Source: Kineosporia babensis (GTDB lineage Bacteria; Actinomycetota; Actinomycetes; Actinomycetales; Kineosporiaceae). Taken from it: a DNA stretch of 64,000 nt. Numbering within the stretch: the stretch's first letter is position 1; each line of letters begins with the position of its first letter. This document shows positions 26,823 through 35,395 of the stretch, piece by piece. The position numbers were made by a program, and so were the translations under genes. The notes under the pieces were generated by a model. That model did not search any database. It had not been told where the DNA came from and worked only from the letters and a program-made list of their open reading frames with translations. The stretch spans positions 177,362 through 241,361 of the forward strand of contig NZ_JAJOMB010000014.1 of assembly GCF_021129305.1 (NCBI RefSeq). The letters are read 5' to 3'.

Positions 26823-28525
26823 CCCCCAAATCCCAGCCGGGTCTGGGCCGGCGCCTGCTGCGTAATCCGCTGGCCGTCGGGTCCGTAACCGTCCTGCTGG
26901 CGATCGTCCTGGCCGCCCTGCTGGCCCCGGTCCTCACCTCCTGGGACCCCTCCCAGGCCAGCGCCCGCGAGATCCTGCTGCCGCCCGGTGGAGAGCACCT
27001 GCTCGGCACCGACAGCGCCGGTCGCGACATCCTGGCCCGGCTGCTGCACGGCACCCGGTTCACCCTGCTCGGCGCGGTCCTGGTGATCGGCGTGGCCTTC
27101 GTGATCGCCGTGCCCGCCGGCATGATCGCCGGCTACTTCGGCGGCCGGATCGACGCCGCGCTCAGCTGGATCTCGGACCTGCTCATGTCGATCCCGAACC
27201 TGGTGATCGTGCTGGCCTTCATCACCGTGCTCGGCCCCCGCACCACGATCGTGATGCTGATCTTCGGCGTGCTCTTCGCCCCCGGCACCTACCGCCTGAC
27301 CCGCTCAGCCACCCGGGCCGTGCGGCGCGAGCTGTACATCGACGCGGCCCAGGTCTCCGGCCTGTCCGACCTGAGGATCATCCGCCGGCACGTGCTGCGC
27401 CGGGTGCGCTCGCCGCTGATGATCCAGGCCTCGATCGCCGCCGGGGTCGCCATCGTGCTGCAGTCCAGCCTGGACTTCCTGGGTGTCGGCGACCCACGTG
27501 ATCCGCGCTGGGGTCAGATGATCAACGATGCCTTCCTGAACATCTACCGGGCGCCGCTGATGATCCTCTGGCCCGGACTGGCGATCGGGATCACGGTGGC
27601 CGCGCTCGCCCTGCTGGGCTCGGCGCTGCGGGACGAGATCGAAGCTACGTCCTCGCGGCGTGGTCGCTCGGCACGGGTGCGTCCCCAGGCGAAACCCACG
27701 GATCCGGCCGAGGGGCTACTGACGATCCGCGGCCTGCGCATCGCCTACGGCGAGGTGGAGGTCGTGCACGGTGTTGACCTGAGCGTGCAGCCCGGTGAAG
27801 TGCTTGGTGTGGTGGGGGAGTCCGGCTCGGGCAAGTCCCAGACCCTCTTCGCGGCACTGGGTCTGCTGAGCCCGGGCGGGCGGATCACCGAAGGAGCAGC
27901 CTGGGTAGACGGGCAGCCGGTGGCCTGGCCCGGCAGTCCGGACTCGGCCGTCACAGCGTTACGGGGCCGGACGATCGGCTACGTGCCGCAGGAACCGATG
28001 GCCAACCTCGACCCGTCCTTCACCGTCGGGCACCAGCTCGTCGAGCCCTTGCGGCATCATCTGAAGCTGAGCCGTTCACAGGCTCGCCTTCGAGCGCTGG
28101 AGCTGCTGAAGCGGGTCGGCATCCCCGACCCGGAACGGACGTTCTCCGCCTACCCCCACCAGATTTCGGGTGGGATGGCCCAGCGCGTCCTGATTGCTGG
28201 CGCGATCTCCTGCTCGCCGCGCCTCCTGGTCGCCGACGAGCCGACCACCGCGCTGGACGTGACGGTCCAGGCCGAGGTGCTGGAACTCCTGCGCGGCATC
28301 CAGAAGGACGAGGGCATGGGGATGATCGTGATCACTCACAACCTGGGCGTGGTGGCTGACATCTGCGACCGCGTCGCCGTCATGCAGAACGGTCAGGTGG
28401 TGGAGAACGGCTCGGTCCGCGACGTTTTCGCCCGACCCCAGCACTCCTACACGAAGATGTTGCTCGCCTCCACCCTGGAAGGCGCGGCCTCCCGGGTGCA
28501 ACTGGACTCGGAGGCAGCCCGATGA
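26819..28525 (+). CDS. Fused ABC permease (DppC type) and ATPase (DppD type)
   Basis: This 568-residue fusion joins a DppC-like permease (about residues 1-285; LLGTDSAGRDILARLLHGTR, and the core DAAQVSGLSDLRIIRRHVL) to a DppD-like ATPase (about residues 300-568). The ATPase has Walker A GESGSGKS at 333-340, Q-loop YVPQEPM, signature ISGGMAQR, Walker B LLVADEPTTALD and the H-loop VITHNLG. A charged linker (SSRRGRSARVRPQ) separates the halves. There is no intervening stop or second start signal, so the fusion looks genuine. Such fusions are known in actinobacteria. It overlaps both neighbours by 4 bp. Confidence 0.92.
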   Translation: MTPKSQPGLGRRLLRNPLAVGSVTVLLAIVLAALLAPVLTSWDPSQASAREILLPPGGEHLLGTDSAGRDILARLLHGTRFTLLGAVLVIGVAFVIAVPAGMIAGYFGGRIDAALSWISDLLMSIPNLVIVLAFITVLGPRTTIVMLIFGVLFAPGTYRLTRSATRAVRRELYIDAAQVSGLSDLRIIRRHVLRRVRSPLMIQASIAAGVAIVLQSSLDFLGVGDPRDPRWGQMINDAFLNIYRAPLMILWPGLAIGITVAALALLGSALRDEIEATSSRRGRSARVRPQAKPTDPAEGLLTIRGLRIAYGEVEVVHGVDLSVQPGEVLGVVGESGSGKSQTLFAALGLLSPGGRITEGAAWVDGQPVAWPGSPDSAVTALRGRTIGYVPQEPMANLDPSFTVGHQLVEPLRHHLKLSRSQARLRALELLKRVGIPDPERTFSAYPHQISGGMAQRVLIAGAISCSPRLLVADEPTTALDVTVQAEVLELLRGIQKDEGMGMIVITHNLGVVADICDRVAVMQNGQVVENGSVRDVFARPQHSYTKMLLASTLEGAASRVQLDSEAAR

Positions 28526-29343
28526 GCGCGCCCTTGCTGCAGATCAAGAACTTGATGGTGGACGCTCCTGGGCGCCGATGGCGGCAACCTCACCATCGGA
28601 TCCTGCACGGGGTCGACCTGTCGGTCGGACAGGGGCAGACCGTCGGTCTGGTGGGGGAGTCCGGGTCAGGCAAGACCACCATCGGACGGGTGGTGCTGGG
28701 ACTCTTCCCACACACCTCCGGTGAAGTCCGCTTCGACGGCCAGCCCATGCCTGCCCGACGCGAACGCGGGGCCCAGGTACAGGCCGTGTTCCAGGACCCG
28801 TACTCGTCCTTGAACCCGGCCATGACCATCGGTGACATCCTCACCGAGCCCCTGCTGGCCGCCCGCTGGAGCCGCACCGATGCCCAGGCCCGGATCAGCG
28901 AACTGCTGGACCGGGTGGCCATGCCGGCCGGAACCCTGCGCCGCTACCCACGTGAGTTCTCCGGCGGTCAGCGTCAGCGCATCGCGATCGCCCGGGCCCT
29001 GGCCCGGGAACCCCGGCTGATCGTCTGCGATGAACCGGTCTCCGCCCTGGACCTGTCCACCCAGGCCCGGGTTCTCGACCTACTGATCGAGGTACAGCGC
29101 GACACCGGCGTCGCGCTGCTGTTCATCTCCCACGACCTGGCCGTTGTACGCCGGATCAGCCACCGCATCGCCGTGATTCAGAGCGGGCGGATCGTCGAGG
29201 AGGGCGAGGTTGAGCAGGTTGCCGACGATCCCACCCACGACTACACCCGGCGTCTGATGACCGCCTCGCCCCTGCCCGACCCCGACCGCCAGGCCGAGCG
29301 CCGCGCGGCCTGGCTGGAACTGACCCGCACCACCAAGGAGTAG
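28522..29343 (+). CDS. ABC transporter ATP-binding protein, DppF type
   Basis: This 273-residue ATPase is the partner of the fused subunit. It has Walker A GESGSGKT at residues 45-52, Q-loop VFQDPYSSLNP, signature FSGGQRQR, Walker B LIVCDEPVSALD and H-loop LFISHDLAVV. The C-terminal part carries the opp/dpp-type extension (DDPTHDYTRRLMTASPLPDP), although it is short. The start overlaps the previous stop (ATGA). Confidence 0.93.
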   Translation: MSAPLLQIKNLMVDAPGRRWRQPHHRILHGVDLSVGQGQTVGLVGESGSGKTTIGRVVLGLFPHTSGEVRFDGQPMPARRERGAQVQAVFQDPYSSLNPAMTIGDILTEPLLAARWSRTDAQARISELLDRVAMPAGTLRRYPREFSGGQRQRIAIARALAREPRLIVCDEPVSALDLSTQARVLDLLIEVQRDTGVALLFISHDLAVVRRISHRIAVIQSGRIVEEGEVEQVADDPTHDYTRRLMTASPLPDPDRQAERRAAWLELTRTTKE

Positions 29344-29348
29344 TACCC

Positions 29349-29822
29349 ATGACCGATGTGATCGACGAGGTCCTCGGCCTCCAGGCCGGCGACGACCTGT
29401 ACGCCCTGCGCAACACCCGGCCGGCCGTCAAGGAAGGTCTGCAGGGCGTCTACGACGCCATTTACGACCCCGCCTCCTCCACCCTGAACCAGCTCAGCCT
29501 GGACGAGCGCGCAGCCGTGGCGCTGCGGGTGTGCCTGGTCGCCGACGTGAAGCCGCTGGCCGAGCACTACCGCGCGCGCATCACCGACGAGGCCGTGCGC
29601 GAGGCTGCGATCAGCGGCCGCTCGGACGATGCCCGGCTCTCGCGGATCCTGGAACACGCAACCCTGGTGGCGGCCTCCCCGGACCAGAGCGGACGGGCCC
29701 AGATCGACGCCCTGCGCGAGGCCGGGCTGGACGAAACCGCACTGGTCACCCTCACCCAGACCATCGCCTACACCTCGTTCCAGCTGCGCGTGGTCGCCGG
29801 GCTCTACATGATCGGATACTGA
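29349..29822 (+). CDS. CMD-domain protein, Avi_7170-like
   Basis: This 157-residue protein is all-helical by eye. It matches the carboxymuconolactone-decarboxylase-domain proteins that occur beside an AhpD-like partner and a family 5 ABC importer (recalled TIGR04029 type). It lacks a CxxC pair, so it probably has no peroxidase activity of its own. Conserved-looking segments are LNQLSLDERAAVALRVC and QTIAYTSFQLRVVAGLYMIG. It lies 5 bp after the ATPase and 3 bp before the AhpD-like gene, so it may form a heteromeric enzyme with that product. Confidence 0.8.
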   Translation: MTDVIDEVLGLQAGDDLYALRNTRPAVKEGLQGVYDAIYDPASSTLNQLSLDERAAVALRVCLVADVKPLAEHYRARITDEAVREAAISGRSDDARLSRILEHATLVAASPDQSGRAQIDALREAGLDETALVTLTQTIAYTSFQLRVVAGLYMIGY

Positions 29823-29825
29823 CAA

Positions 29826-30401
29826 ATGGCACATCCCAAGACCTTCAAGGCCGGCAGCACCGTGGGCTGGACCTCGTACCTGCAGGCACCGGCGATCGAG
29901 GAACTGAGCGACGAGCAGCGGGCGGCCCTGCGGCCGGTCCAGGTGCGCGCGGAGTACTACCGCCTCCTGGCCCGCGACCCGAAGATCGTCGATGCCCGCA
30001 CCACCGTCGACAACGCGATCTACCACGCCCGCGAAGGCCTGCCTCGGGGCGAACGCGAGCTGTGTGCGGCGGTTTCGAGCATGATTACCGGATGCCCGGT
30101 CTGCACCACCACCCACGTGAAGTTCGCCGCGAAGTTCAGCAAGCGCGAGGACGACGTGCTCCGCCTGGCCGAGGAGGGCCTGGAGTCGGACGTCGGCTAC
30201 CGCTGGAACTCGATGGTCAACGCGGCCGCCAACCTGGCCGCAGTCCGGCCGGTCATCGACCAGAACGACGTGGACTCGCTGCGCGGCACCGGTTTCAGCG
30301 AGGAGGAGATCCTCGACGTGGTGCACTCGACCGCGTTCTTCGCCTGGGCCAACCGGCTGCTGATGACGCTGGGGGAGACCACCGTCAGCGACCCGGCATG
30401 A
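29826..30401 (+). CDS. Alkylhydroperoxidase (AhpD)-domain protein, Avi_7169-like
   Basis: This 191-residue AhpD-like protein has the redox motif CPVC at residues 90-93, with a nearby His (TTHVKF). That is the CxxCxxxH arrangement of AhpD/CMD proteins, which reduce peroxides or act as thiol-dependent oxidoreductases. The N-terminal GWTSYLQAPAIEELSDEQ segment and the context match the Avi_7169-type family (recalled TIGR04030). Genes of this family accompany a peptide-type ABC transporter and often flavin enzymes. The stop overlaps the next ATG. Confidence 0.85.
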   Translation: MAHPKTFKAGSTVGWTSYLQAPAIEELSDEQRAALRPVQVRAEYYRLLARDPKIVDARTTVDNAIYHAREGLPRGERELCAAVSSMITGCPVCTTTHVKFAAKFSKREDDVLRLAEEGLESDVGYRWNSMVNAAANLAAVRPVIDQNDVDSLRGTGFSEEEILDVVHSTAFFAWANRLLMTLGETTVSDPA

Positions 30402-31489
30402 CCTACGGCATCGGCATTCTCGGGGCCGGGATGATCGCCACGACCGCGGTCGGTGTGCTCCCTGGCATGCGAGAACTGGCCGGCCGGGCCCGGGTGCGGG
30501 CAATCGCCTCGCGCACCCGGGCCACCGCCGAGGCGGCAGCGGCTGAGTTCGGCATCGACCAGGTGCACGACGACCTGAGCGCCCTGCTGGCCGATCCCGC
30601 AGTGGACGTGGTGGTCAACCTGACCCCGATCTCCGCTCACTTCGAGACCTCCCGGCAGATTCTTGCCGCAGGCAAGCACCTGGTTACCGAAAAGCCTCTG
30701 GCCGCAACCGTTGCGGAATGTGACGAGCTGATCGCTGTGGCCCGGGCGAAGGACCGGCAGATCGTCGTTGCCTCCCCGCGGATGCTGGAGCCGAGCCGTC
30801 GGCGGGCGGCGTCGATGGTGCAGTCGGGGGCCATCGGCCCGGTGACACTGGTGCGTGCCCGGGTCTCGCACGCTGGTCCGGGTGGTATGCCCTGGCCGTC
30901 CGACCCCCGCCCGGCGTACGCGCCGGGGGCGGGCCCGCTGCGTGATCTGGGCCCGTACGCCATCGAGCAACTTTCGGGCATCGTCGGCCCGATCGAGCGG
31001 GTGAGCACCCTGTCCCGGCGCAGTCGCGCATCGTTCCCGGCCTGGGGCGAAGGGCCGTTCTCCGGGGTGGAGGTGCCGGTGCACAGCGACGACACCGTGG
31101 CCCTGGCCTGTGAACTGCAGGGCGGAGCCTTCGCCCTGATCGACTGCTCCTTCGGGTCGGTGGCGGCGTCGAGCCCGCAACTGGAGATCTTCGGCCTGGA
31201 AGGGACACTGGAGCTGTACACCTGGTACGGCGGTGAACAGGGACCAAGGCTGCGCTCTTTCCTGCGTGAGCGCGGCACCTGGGTCGGCGAGGACACCCCG
31301 GGTGACCAACAGCGTCAGCAGCAACTGGCCCGCCTGGGACGTGCCGTGCTCGTGGAACACATGCTCGACATCCTGGACGACGGCTCGACACCGGTGATCG
31401 GGGCGTCCATGGGCCGGCACGTGGTCGCGGTGATCGAGGCGGCCGAGGCGTCCGCACACAGCGGACGCCTCGAGCCGGTCAGACCCTAA
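30398..31489 (+). CDS. Gfo/Idh/MocA-family oxidoreductase
   Basis: This 363-residue NAD(P)-dependent dehydrogenase is read from ATG 30398, which overlaps the previous stop. The nucleotide-binding loop is GILGAGMIATTAV, and the family catalytic Lys motif is VTEKPLAATVAE. Upstream in the same frame the reading remains open for about 870 bp, but that is overlap with the real genes. It ends the ABC operon; its TAA overlaps the stop of the opposing FAD protein gene. The substrate is unknown. Confidence 0.93.
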   Translation: MTYGIGILGAGMIATTAVGVLPGMRELAGRARVRAIASRTRATAEAAAAEFGIDQVHDDLSALLADPAVDVVVNLTPISAHFETSRQILAAGKHLVTEKPLAATVAECDELIAVARAKDRQIVVASPRMLEPSRRRAASMVQSGAIGPVTLVRARVSHAGPGGMPWPSDPRPAYAPGAGPLRDLGPYAIEQLSGIVGPIERVSTLSRRSRASFPAWGEGPFSGVEVPVHSDDTVALACELQGGAFALIDCSFGSVAASSPQLEIFGLEGTLELYTWYGGEQGPRLRSFLRERGTWVGEDTPGDQQRQQQLARLGRAVLVEHMLDILDDGSTPVIGASMGRHVVAVIEAAEASAHSGRLEPVRP

Positions 31490-33357
31490 CCGCGGGTCAG
31501 CTTCAGAGCAGCTTCGGCGACCGCGTCGGTCTGCCGCAGGAACACGGAGTTCGACCGTGCGAAAGCGGTGAAACTCGTTCCCACGTGCGGGCCGACCGGA
31601 ATGCCGATGGCGAACACCCGCCCGCTGGCCTGACCGTCCGCCTCCACCAGATGGAACGGTTTCTCGGTCACCTCGAAACCGGATGCATCCTGAGTGCTTC
31701 CGTCCAAGGACGGCAACCGGTAGGGGCGGCAGCGGCCTTCATCGAGCAGTGAGCGCAGCAAGGGGTTCGTCGTCCGGGTGATGTCGGAGTCGGCCAGTCG
31801 GGCCTCCACCAGCACGCTGCCACGAATCTCGACCCCCGGCAGCGAAGCGCTGCTGGCCAGCGGGCCCTGCTCGTCAACGCTGACCCGCAGGCCTGCCCCC
31901 AGCATCCGGACCACGCCGGCCTCGATGAGCGCGGCCAGTTGGGCCAGGCGTAGAGCGGGAGGTCCACCGGCCAGGGAATTGGCGTAGCCCGCATACCAGC
32001 CCTCGAACCTGCGCCGATAGCTGGTTCCGGGCAGGCCACCGTACGAGGCCAGCGGGAACACCCAGGCCCGGGCACTGCCGATGGCCCGGTCACCCTCCTT
32101 GACCGGGCTGAGGATCGCCCGGCGAGCCTGGTCGAGATCCTCCTCGACCCACGCCCGGGTCCAGCCACTCAGGTCCTCGACGCTGCCGAATTCCTTGCCG
32201 CCCAGCGGGTCAGCGCTTCGCTCAGGATCGAAATGCAGCTCCAGGCCGAAATCGGCGCGCACTTTGTCCAGATCAGGCGTCCGTGAACCTGCCTCGGCGT
32301 CGAAGCTCCTGGTGAGATCGGCGACCGCGACGGGGTCACCGTCGCCAAGTTCGACGAGCGCGGCCTGCCACAGCGCTTCCTTACGGATCCACGGCCAGAT
32401 GTCCGAGTCGAAATCCAGACGCCCCCGAAGCACCCAGAGCTGCTGCAGTGCATGGCCATCCGGGTACCGCCGTACCTGCGCCGGAAGGCGTTCCTCGACG
32501 ATCGCCTTGGCCTTGAACGGCACGCCCCGCCGCGAACCCGCCCAGATCACCGGCTCCTGCCCGCTGGGAAGGTACTCCAGCCGGCTCTCCCCACGGGCGA
32601 CGAACCGGCCACCACGGGCCAGGGTCAGCATGGCCATGGTGTCAAAGAAGTTCAGCCCCAGTCCCCGCACGATCACGTTCTCGCCGGGAGCAACGGCCGA
32701 CCAGTCCTGCTCGGCCGGCTGGCCGGGCGGCACGTAGAGCCAGTCGCCCTGCCGCGCAGCGCTGATCGCATTCTGGACCTCAATGCTGTGCTCGGCGTCT
32801 GTGTGACCGACCGCCAGGACCACCGCGTCCACCATGAGTTCTTCGCCGTTCGACAGCGAGACGACCTCTGCCTGCACGGTTCGGCGTAGCCGGGTTGCGC
32901 TGTGCGGCACCACGACCACCCGGCATCCGTCGGGGATCCGGCTGCTGATCTCGGTGAACGCCCACCCCAGATAGATGCCGTACAGCCGGCGGCTGACCGA
33001 GGTGACCGGCCGCAGCGCGGCAATTTCGGCCCGCAGCCCGGCGTCGATCAGTTCGGCCGCGACGTGCTCGTCGATGTGCTGAGCCCACGTGTACAGGTCG
33101 AGTCCGGGCGGGCGCGGGTGCCTGGTCTCGACCGTTTCGTCGAGGTAGAGCGTCGCGTCGCCGGCCGTGGTGTTCATCAGCAGGTTGGCGTTCTGCCCGG
33201 CCTGCCAGACACGTCCGCCGGGCGGGTGCGGATCGATCAGGTGGATGGTGACGTGGTCGCGGGCTGGATCGAGCTGGGCGACGAGGCGTTCGAGCGTCGA
33301 CAGCCCGCGAGGCCCGGCACCGATGATCGCGATGGCGCGGGGGCTAACAAGATTCAT
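31486..33357 (-). CDS. FAD/NAD(P)-binding protein
   Basis: This 623-residue flavoprotein has an N-terminal FAD-binding Rossmann motif (AIAIIGAGPRGLSTLE) and the family segment HPPGGRVWQAGQNANLLMNT. A second nucleotide-binding region lies near VVLAVGHTD, and the closing region holds VGPHVGTSFTAFARSNS. It belongs to the FAD-NAD(P)-binding family that includes HI0933/hydroxyacylglutathione-unrelated oxidoreductases of unknown substrate. No signal peptide is present. Its stop overlaps the stop of the convergent oxidoreductase gene, and it shares an upstream palindrome with that operon, so a common pathway is likely. Confidence 0.88.
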   Translation of the reverse strand: MNLVSPRAIAIIGAGPRGLSTLERLVAQLDPARDHVTIHLIDPHPPGGRVWQAGQNANLLMNTTAGDATLYLDETVETRHPRPPGLDLYTWAQHIDEHVAAELIDAGLRAEIAALRPVTSVSRRLYGIYLGWAFTEISSRIPDGCRVVVVPHSATRLRRTVQAEVVSLSNGEELMVDAVVLAVGHTDAEHSIEVQNAISAARQGDWLYVPPGQPAEQDWSAVAPGENVIVRGLGLNFFDTMAMLTLARGGRFVARGESRLEYLPSGQEPVIWAGSRRGVPFKAKAIVEERLPAQVRRYPDGHALQQLWVLRGRLDFDSDIWPWIRKEALWQAALVELGDGDPVAVADLTRSFDAEAGSRTPDLDKVRADFGLELHFDPERSADPLGGKEFGSVEDLSGWTRAWVEEDLDQARRAILSPVKEGDRAIGSARAWVFPLASYGGLPGTSYRRRFEGWYAGYANSLAGGPPALRLAQLAALIEAGVVRMLGAGLRVSVDEQGPLASSASLPGVEIRGSVLVEARLADSDITRTTNPLLRSLLDEGRCRPYRLPSLDGSTQDASGFEVTEKPFHLVEADGQASGRVFAIGIPVGPHVGTSFTAFARSNSVFLRQTDAVAEAALKLTRG

Positions 33358-33373
33358 GATGCAGTCATGGTAC

Positions 33374-33385
33374 TGGCACGTGCCA
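33374..33385. promoter_or_regulatory. Perfect palindrome before the FAD protein gene
   Basis: TGGCACGTGCCA is a perfect 12-bp palindrome 16 bp upstream of the FAD protein start. It matches the tandem TGGAACGTGMCA sites before the peptide-type ABC operon. It is a candidate operator shared by the two convergent units. Confidence 0.55.
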
Positions 33386-33446
33386 AGTCCTGGCCGAGGC
33401 TGGACTGTGAGATGCGCGCGCTGATTCTCGATCGAGCGTCATCCAC

Positions 33447-33632
33447 TCACCGGAAGTGACAAGCGCTGGTAGGCCGGGCGTCCTCGCGCAAGTGCAGGCT
33501 CATGCCCTGGTCGCCGGCCACGTAGAGGTGCTGGAAGTGGGTGCCGAACGGTGCGCCGTCGGGGTGGCGCAGTCGCATCGGCCCGAATGTTTTCTCCTGT
33601 ACCGAGTGGCCGGACCAGAGCGCAGGGATCAT
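33447..33632 (-). pseudogene. Remnant of an XRE-family regulator C-terminus (MmyB-like ligand-binding domain)
   Basis: A 61-codon reading from ATG 33632 contains KTFGPMRLRHPDGAPFGTHF, then LYVAGDQGMSLHL. This resembles the last part of MmyB-like ligand-binding domains in XRE-type regulators (xxRFRHPxxG... LxxxGDxGxxLxxY). An in-frame stop lies nine codons upstream (33657-33659) and no helix-turn-helix is encoded nearby. It is most likely a decayed fragment; a short independent gene is less likely. It occupies most of the 381-bp gap between the FAD protein and MFS genes. Confidence 0.35.
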
Positions 33633-33738
33633 CCAGTCGGAACGGTGTCCCCCGAATCATGCACGACCCGCCTCGGGTGAGGGACGAATCGTGGATGATC
33701 ACGGCGGGTTGGGGAAGCGGGCGTCATTGGTCGCCCGC

Positions 33739-34893
33739 CTAGTCGACGGGGAGTCTGCGGGCGCTGACTGCTATCAGCAGGAGCCCGGCGCCGGTGATGC
33801 CGAGAACACCCGAGGCCCCGGCCCCGGCGGCGAGTGCACCCGCCGCGCTGGGGATCACGACCTGACCGGCCCGATTGCCAACCAGTCGCAGGGACATTGC
33901 CCGTCCCCGGGCGCCGGGTGGCGCGGAGGCGGCGAGCCAGGACATGGTGATCGGCTGCCCGACGCCGAGGCCCAGGCCGGCCAGGGCCATCAGCATCCCA
34001 GCGAGCCAGAGCGGGACCGGTAAGGCCATGGCCAGCAGGGCGCCCGCTGCGGCCAGGGTGCCGCCGACCAGTACGTTGCGTCGTCCGAACAGGCCGGTCA
34101 GGCGGCCCAGGAACAGGCGGGTCGTCATGGATGAAAGTCCACGGATGGTCAGCAGAATGCCGATGAAGGACGCATTGATGTCTCGCTGGGTTCCGAGGGC
34201 GGGCAAGTAGACCAGGGTGATGTCGACCGCGGCGAGGACGACGCTGCTGGTGAGCAGGGCCTGGGCGAGCCCGGGCAGACGCAGCAGGGAGCCGAGCCCG
34301 GTGGCCGTTTCGTCGTCAGCCGGGTGCGCGCCCGCCTCGCTGCGGCGCAGTAGGGCGGCCAGGAGTAGCAGGGCCAGCCCGGCCACCGAGCAGGTGATGA
34401 AGATCTGCTGAGTCTCCGGCACGGCCCCGCCCCGGCTGAACAGCACCAGGGCAGCCGGTCCGATGGCCTGGCCCAGTGAGGCGGCGAACGTGTAGTAGCC
34501 GAAGGCGCTGTCCAATTTCGACGCCTGACTGGTCGAGTTCGCCACGAGGGTCTGCTGGGCCACGACGCTGCCCAGGTGACCGACGCCGAGCAGGCAGGTA
34601 CCGACGGCCAGGGCGATGACGCTGTTTCCGGTCAGGGCCAGGACCACGGCGGAGGCGGTGATCAGGACACCACCGATCATGGCGGTGTTGCCTTCCCCGA
34701 TCCGGTCGACCACCGCCCCGCTGGGCAGGGCCAGGATCAGCGGGGCGATGGCGAAGCAGGCCGAGAGGACACCGAGCCAGGCCGCGGGGGTGTCGATCTC
34801 CAGCGCCCGGTACGTGGTGGCCGGGCGCAGGAGAAAGGTGATGATCTGGGTGAGGACCGAGTGGCCGAGCAGAACTGCGGTCTGGCGGGACAC
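33739..34893 (-). CDS. MFS transporter
   Basis: This 384-residue, about 12-span transporter has conserved-loop sequences ALPSGAVVDRIGEGNTAMIGG (trimmed A-motif) and LFLGRLTGLFGRRNVLVG. It opens with a GTG start six bases after the RraA-like stop. The start is uncertain because no well-placed ribosome site is visible. It belongs to the minus-strand FadR-type regulator / RraA-like / MFS unit, so it may import the substrate of the RraA-like enzyme or export a product. Confidence 0.88.
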   Translation of the reverse strand: MSRQTAVLLGHSVLTQIITFLLRPATTYRALEIDTPAAWLGVLSACFAIAPLILALPSGAVVDRIGEGNTAMIGGVLITASAVVLALTGNSVIALAVGTCLLGVGHLGSVVAQQTLVANSTSQASKLDSAFGYYTFAASLGQAIGPAALVLFSRGGAVPETQQIFITCSVAGLALLLLAALLRRSEAGAHPADDETATGLGSLLRLPGLAQALLTSSVVLAAVDITLVYLPALGTQRDINASFIGILLTIRGLSSMTTRLFLGRLTGLFGRRNVLVGGTLAAAGALLAMALPVPLWLAGMLMALAGLGLGVGQPITMSWLAASAPPGARGRAMSLRLVGNRAGQVVIPSAAGALAAGAGASGVLGITGAGLLLIAVSARRLPVD

Positions 34894-34899
34894 TCCGGT

Positions 34900-35373
34900 T
34901 CAGGCTGCGGGCTTGACGACGACGCCGTCCTCATCGCTGAACAGCAGGTCGCCGGGGCGGAAAGTGACGCCGCCGAAGGAGATCTCGACGTCCTTCTCGC
35001 CGTCGCCGGTCTTGCTGCTCTTGGCCGGGCTGGATCCGATCGCCTTGATCCCCAACTCGACCGTGCGCAGAATCGCCACGTCCCGGACACAACCGTGGAT
35101 GACCACCCCGGCCCAGCCGTTCTCCTGCGCGATCTTTGCGATCATGTCGCCCATCAGCGCGCAGCGCCGCGAGCCCTGCCCGTCCACGATCAGCACCCGG
35201 CCCTCGCCCGGCCCGGAGACCACGGACTTCACCAGGGCATTGTCCTCGTGGCAGCGCACGGTGCTGATCGGCCCGCTGAACACGGCCAGTCCGCCGTACT
35301 GCAGGAACGGGGTCACGCAGGACTGCAGGCTGGTGCCGAACTCGTCCCACAGGTCGGCGGTGGCGCTGGTCAT
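34900..35373 (-). CDS. RraA-like protein (hydroxymethyl-oxoglutarate aldolase / RNase E regulator fold)
   Basis: This 157-residue protein has the RraA signature: GDMIAKIAQENGWAGVVIHG, then CVRDVAILRTVELGIKAIG, with the Arg-Asp pair of the metal and substrate site. RraA-fold proteins are either 4-hydroxy-4-methyl-2-oxoglutarate aldolases (class II pyruvate aldolases) or inhibitors of RNase E. In an operon with a FadR-type regulator and a transporter, a catabolic aldolase or oxaloacetate decarboxylase role is more likely. GAGGAG precedes the ATG. Confidence 0.85.
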   Translation of the reverse strand: MTSATADLWDEFGTSLQSCVTPFLQYGGLAVFSGPISTVRCHEDNALVKSVVSGPGEGRVLIVDGQGSRRCALMGDMIAKIAQENGWAGVVIHGCVRDVAILRTVELGIKAIGSSPAKSSKTGDGEKDVEISFGGVTFRPGDLLFSDEDGVVVKPAA

Positions 35374-35395
35374 GGTTCTCCTCGGATTGCTCGGC

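Noticed and set aside
29531..30397. N-terminal extension of the Gfo/Idh gene at 30398
   Set aside because: The open frame overlaps the CMD and AhpD-like genes and reads as Arg/Pro-rich noise. The Rossmann motif begins at ATG 30398.
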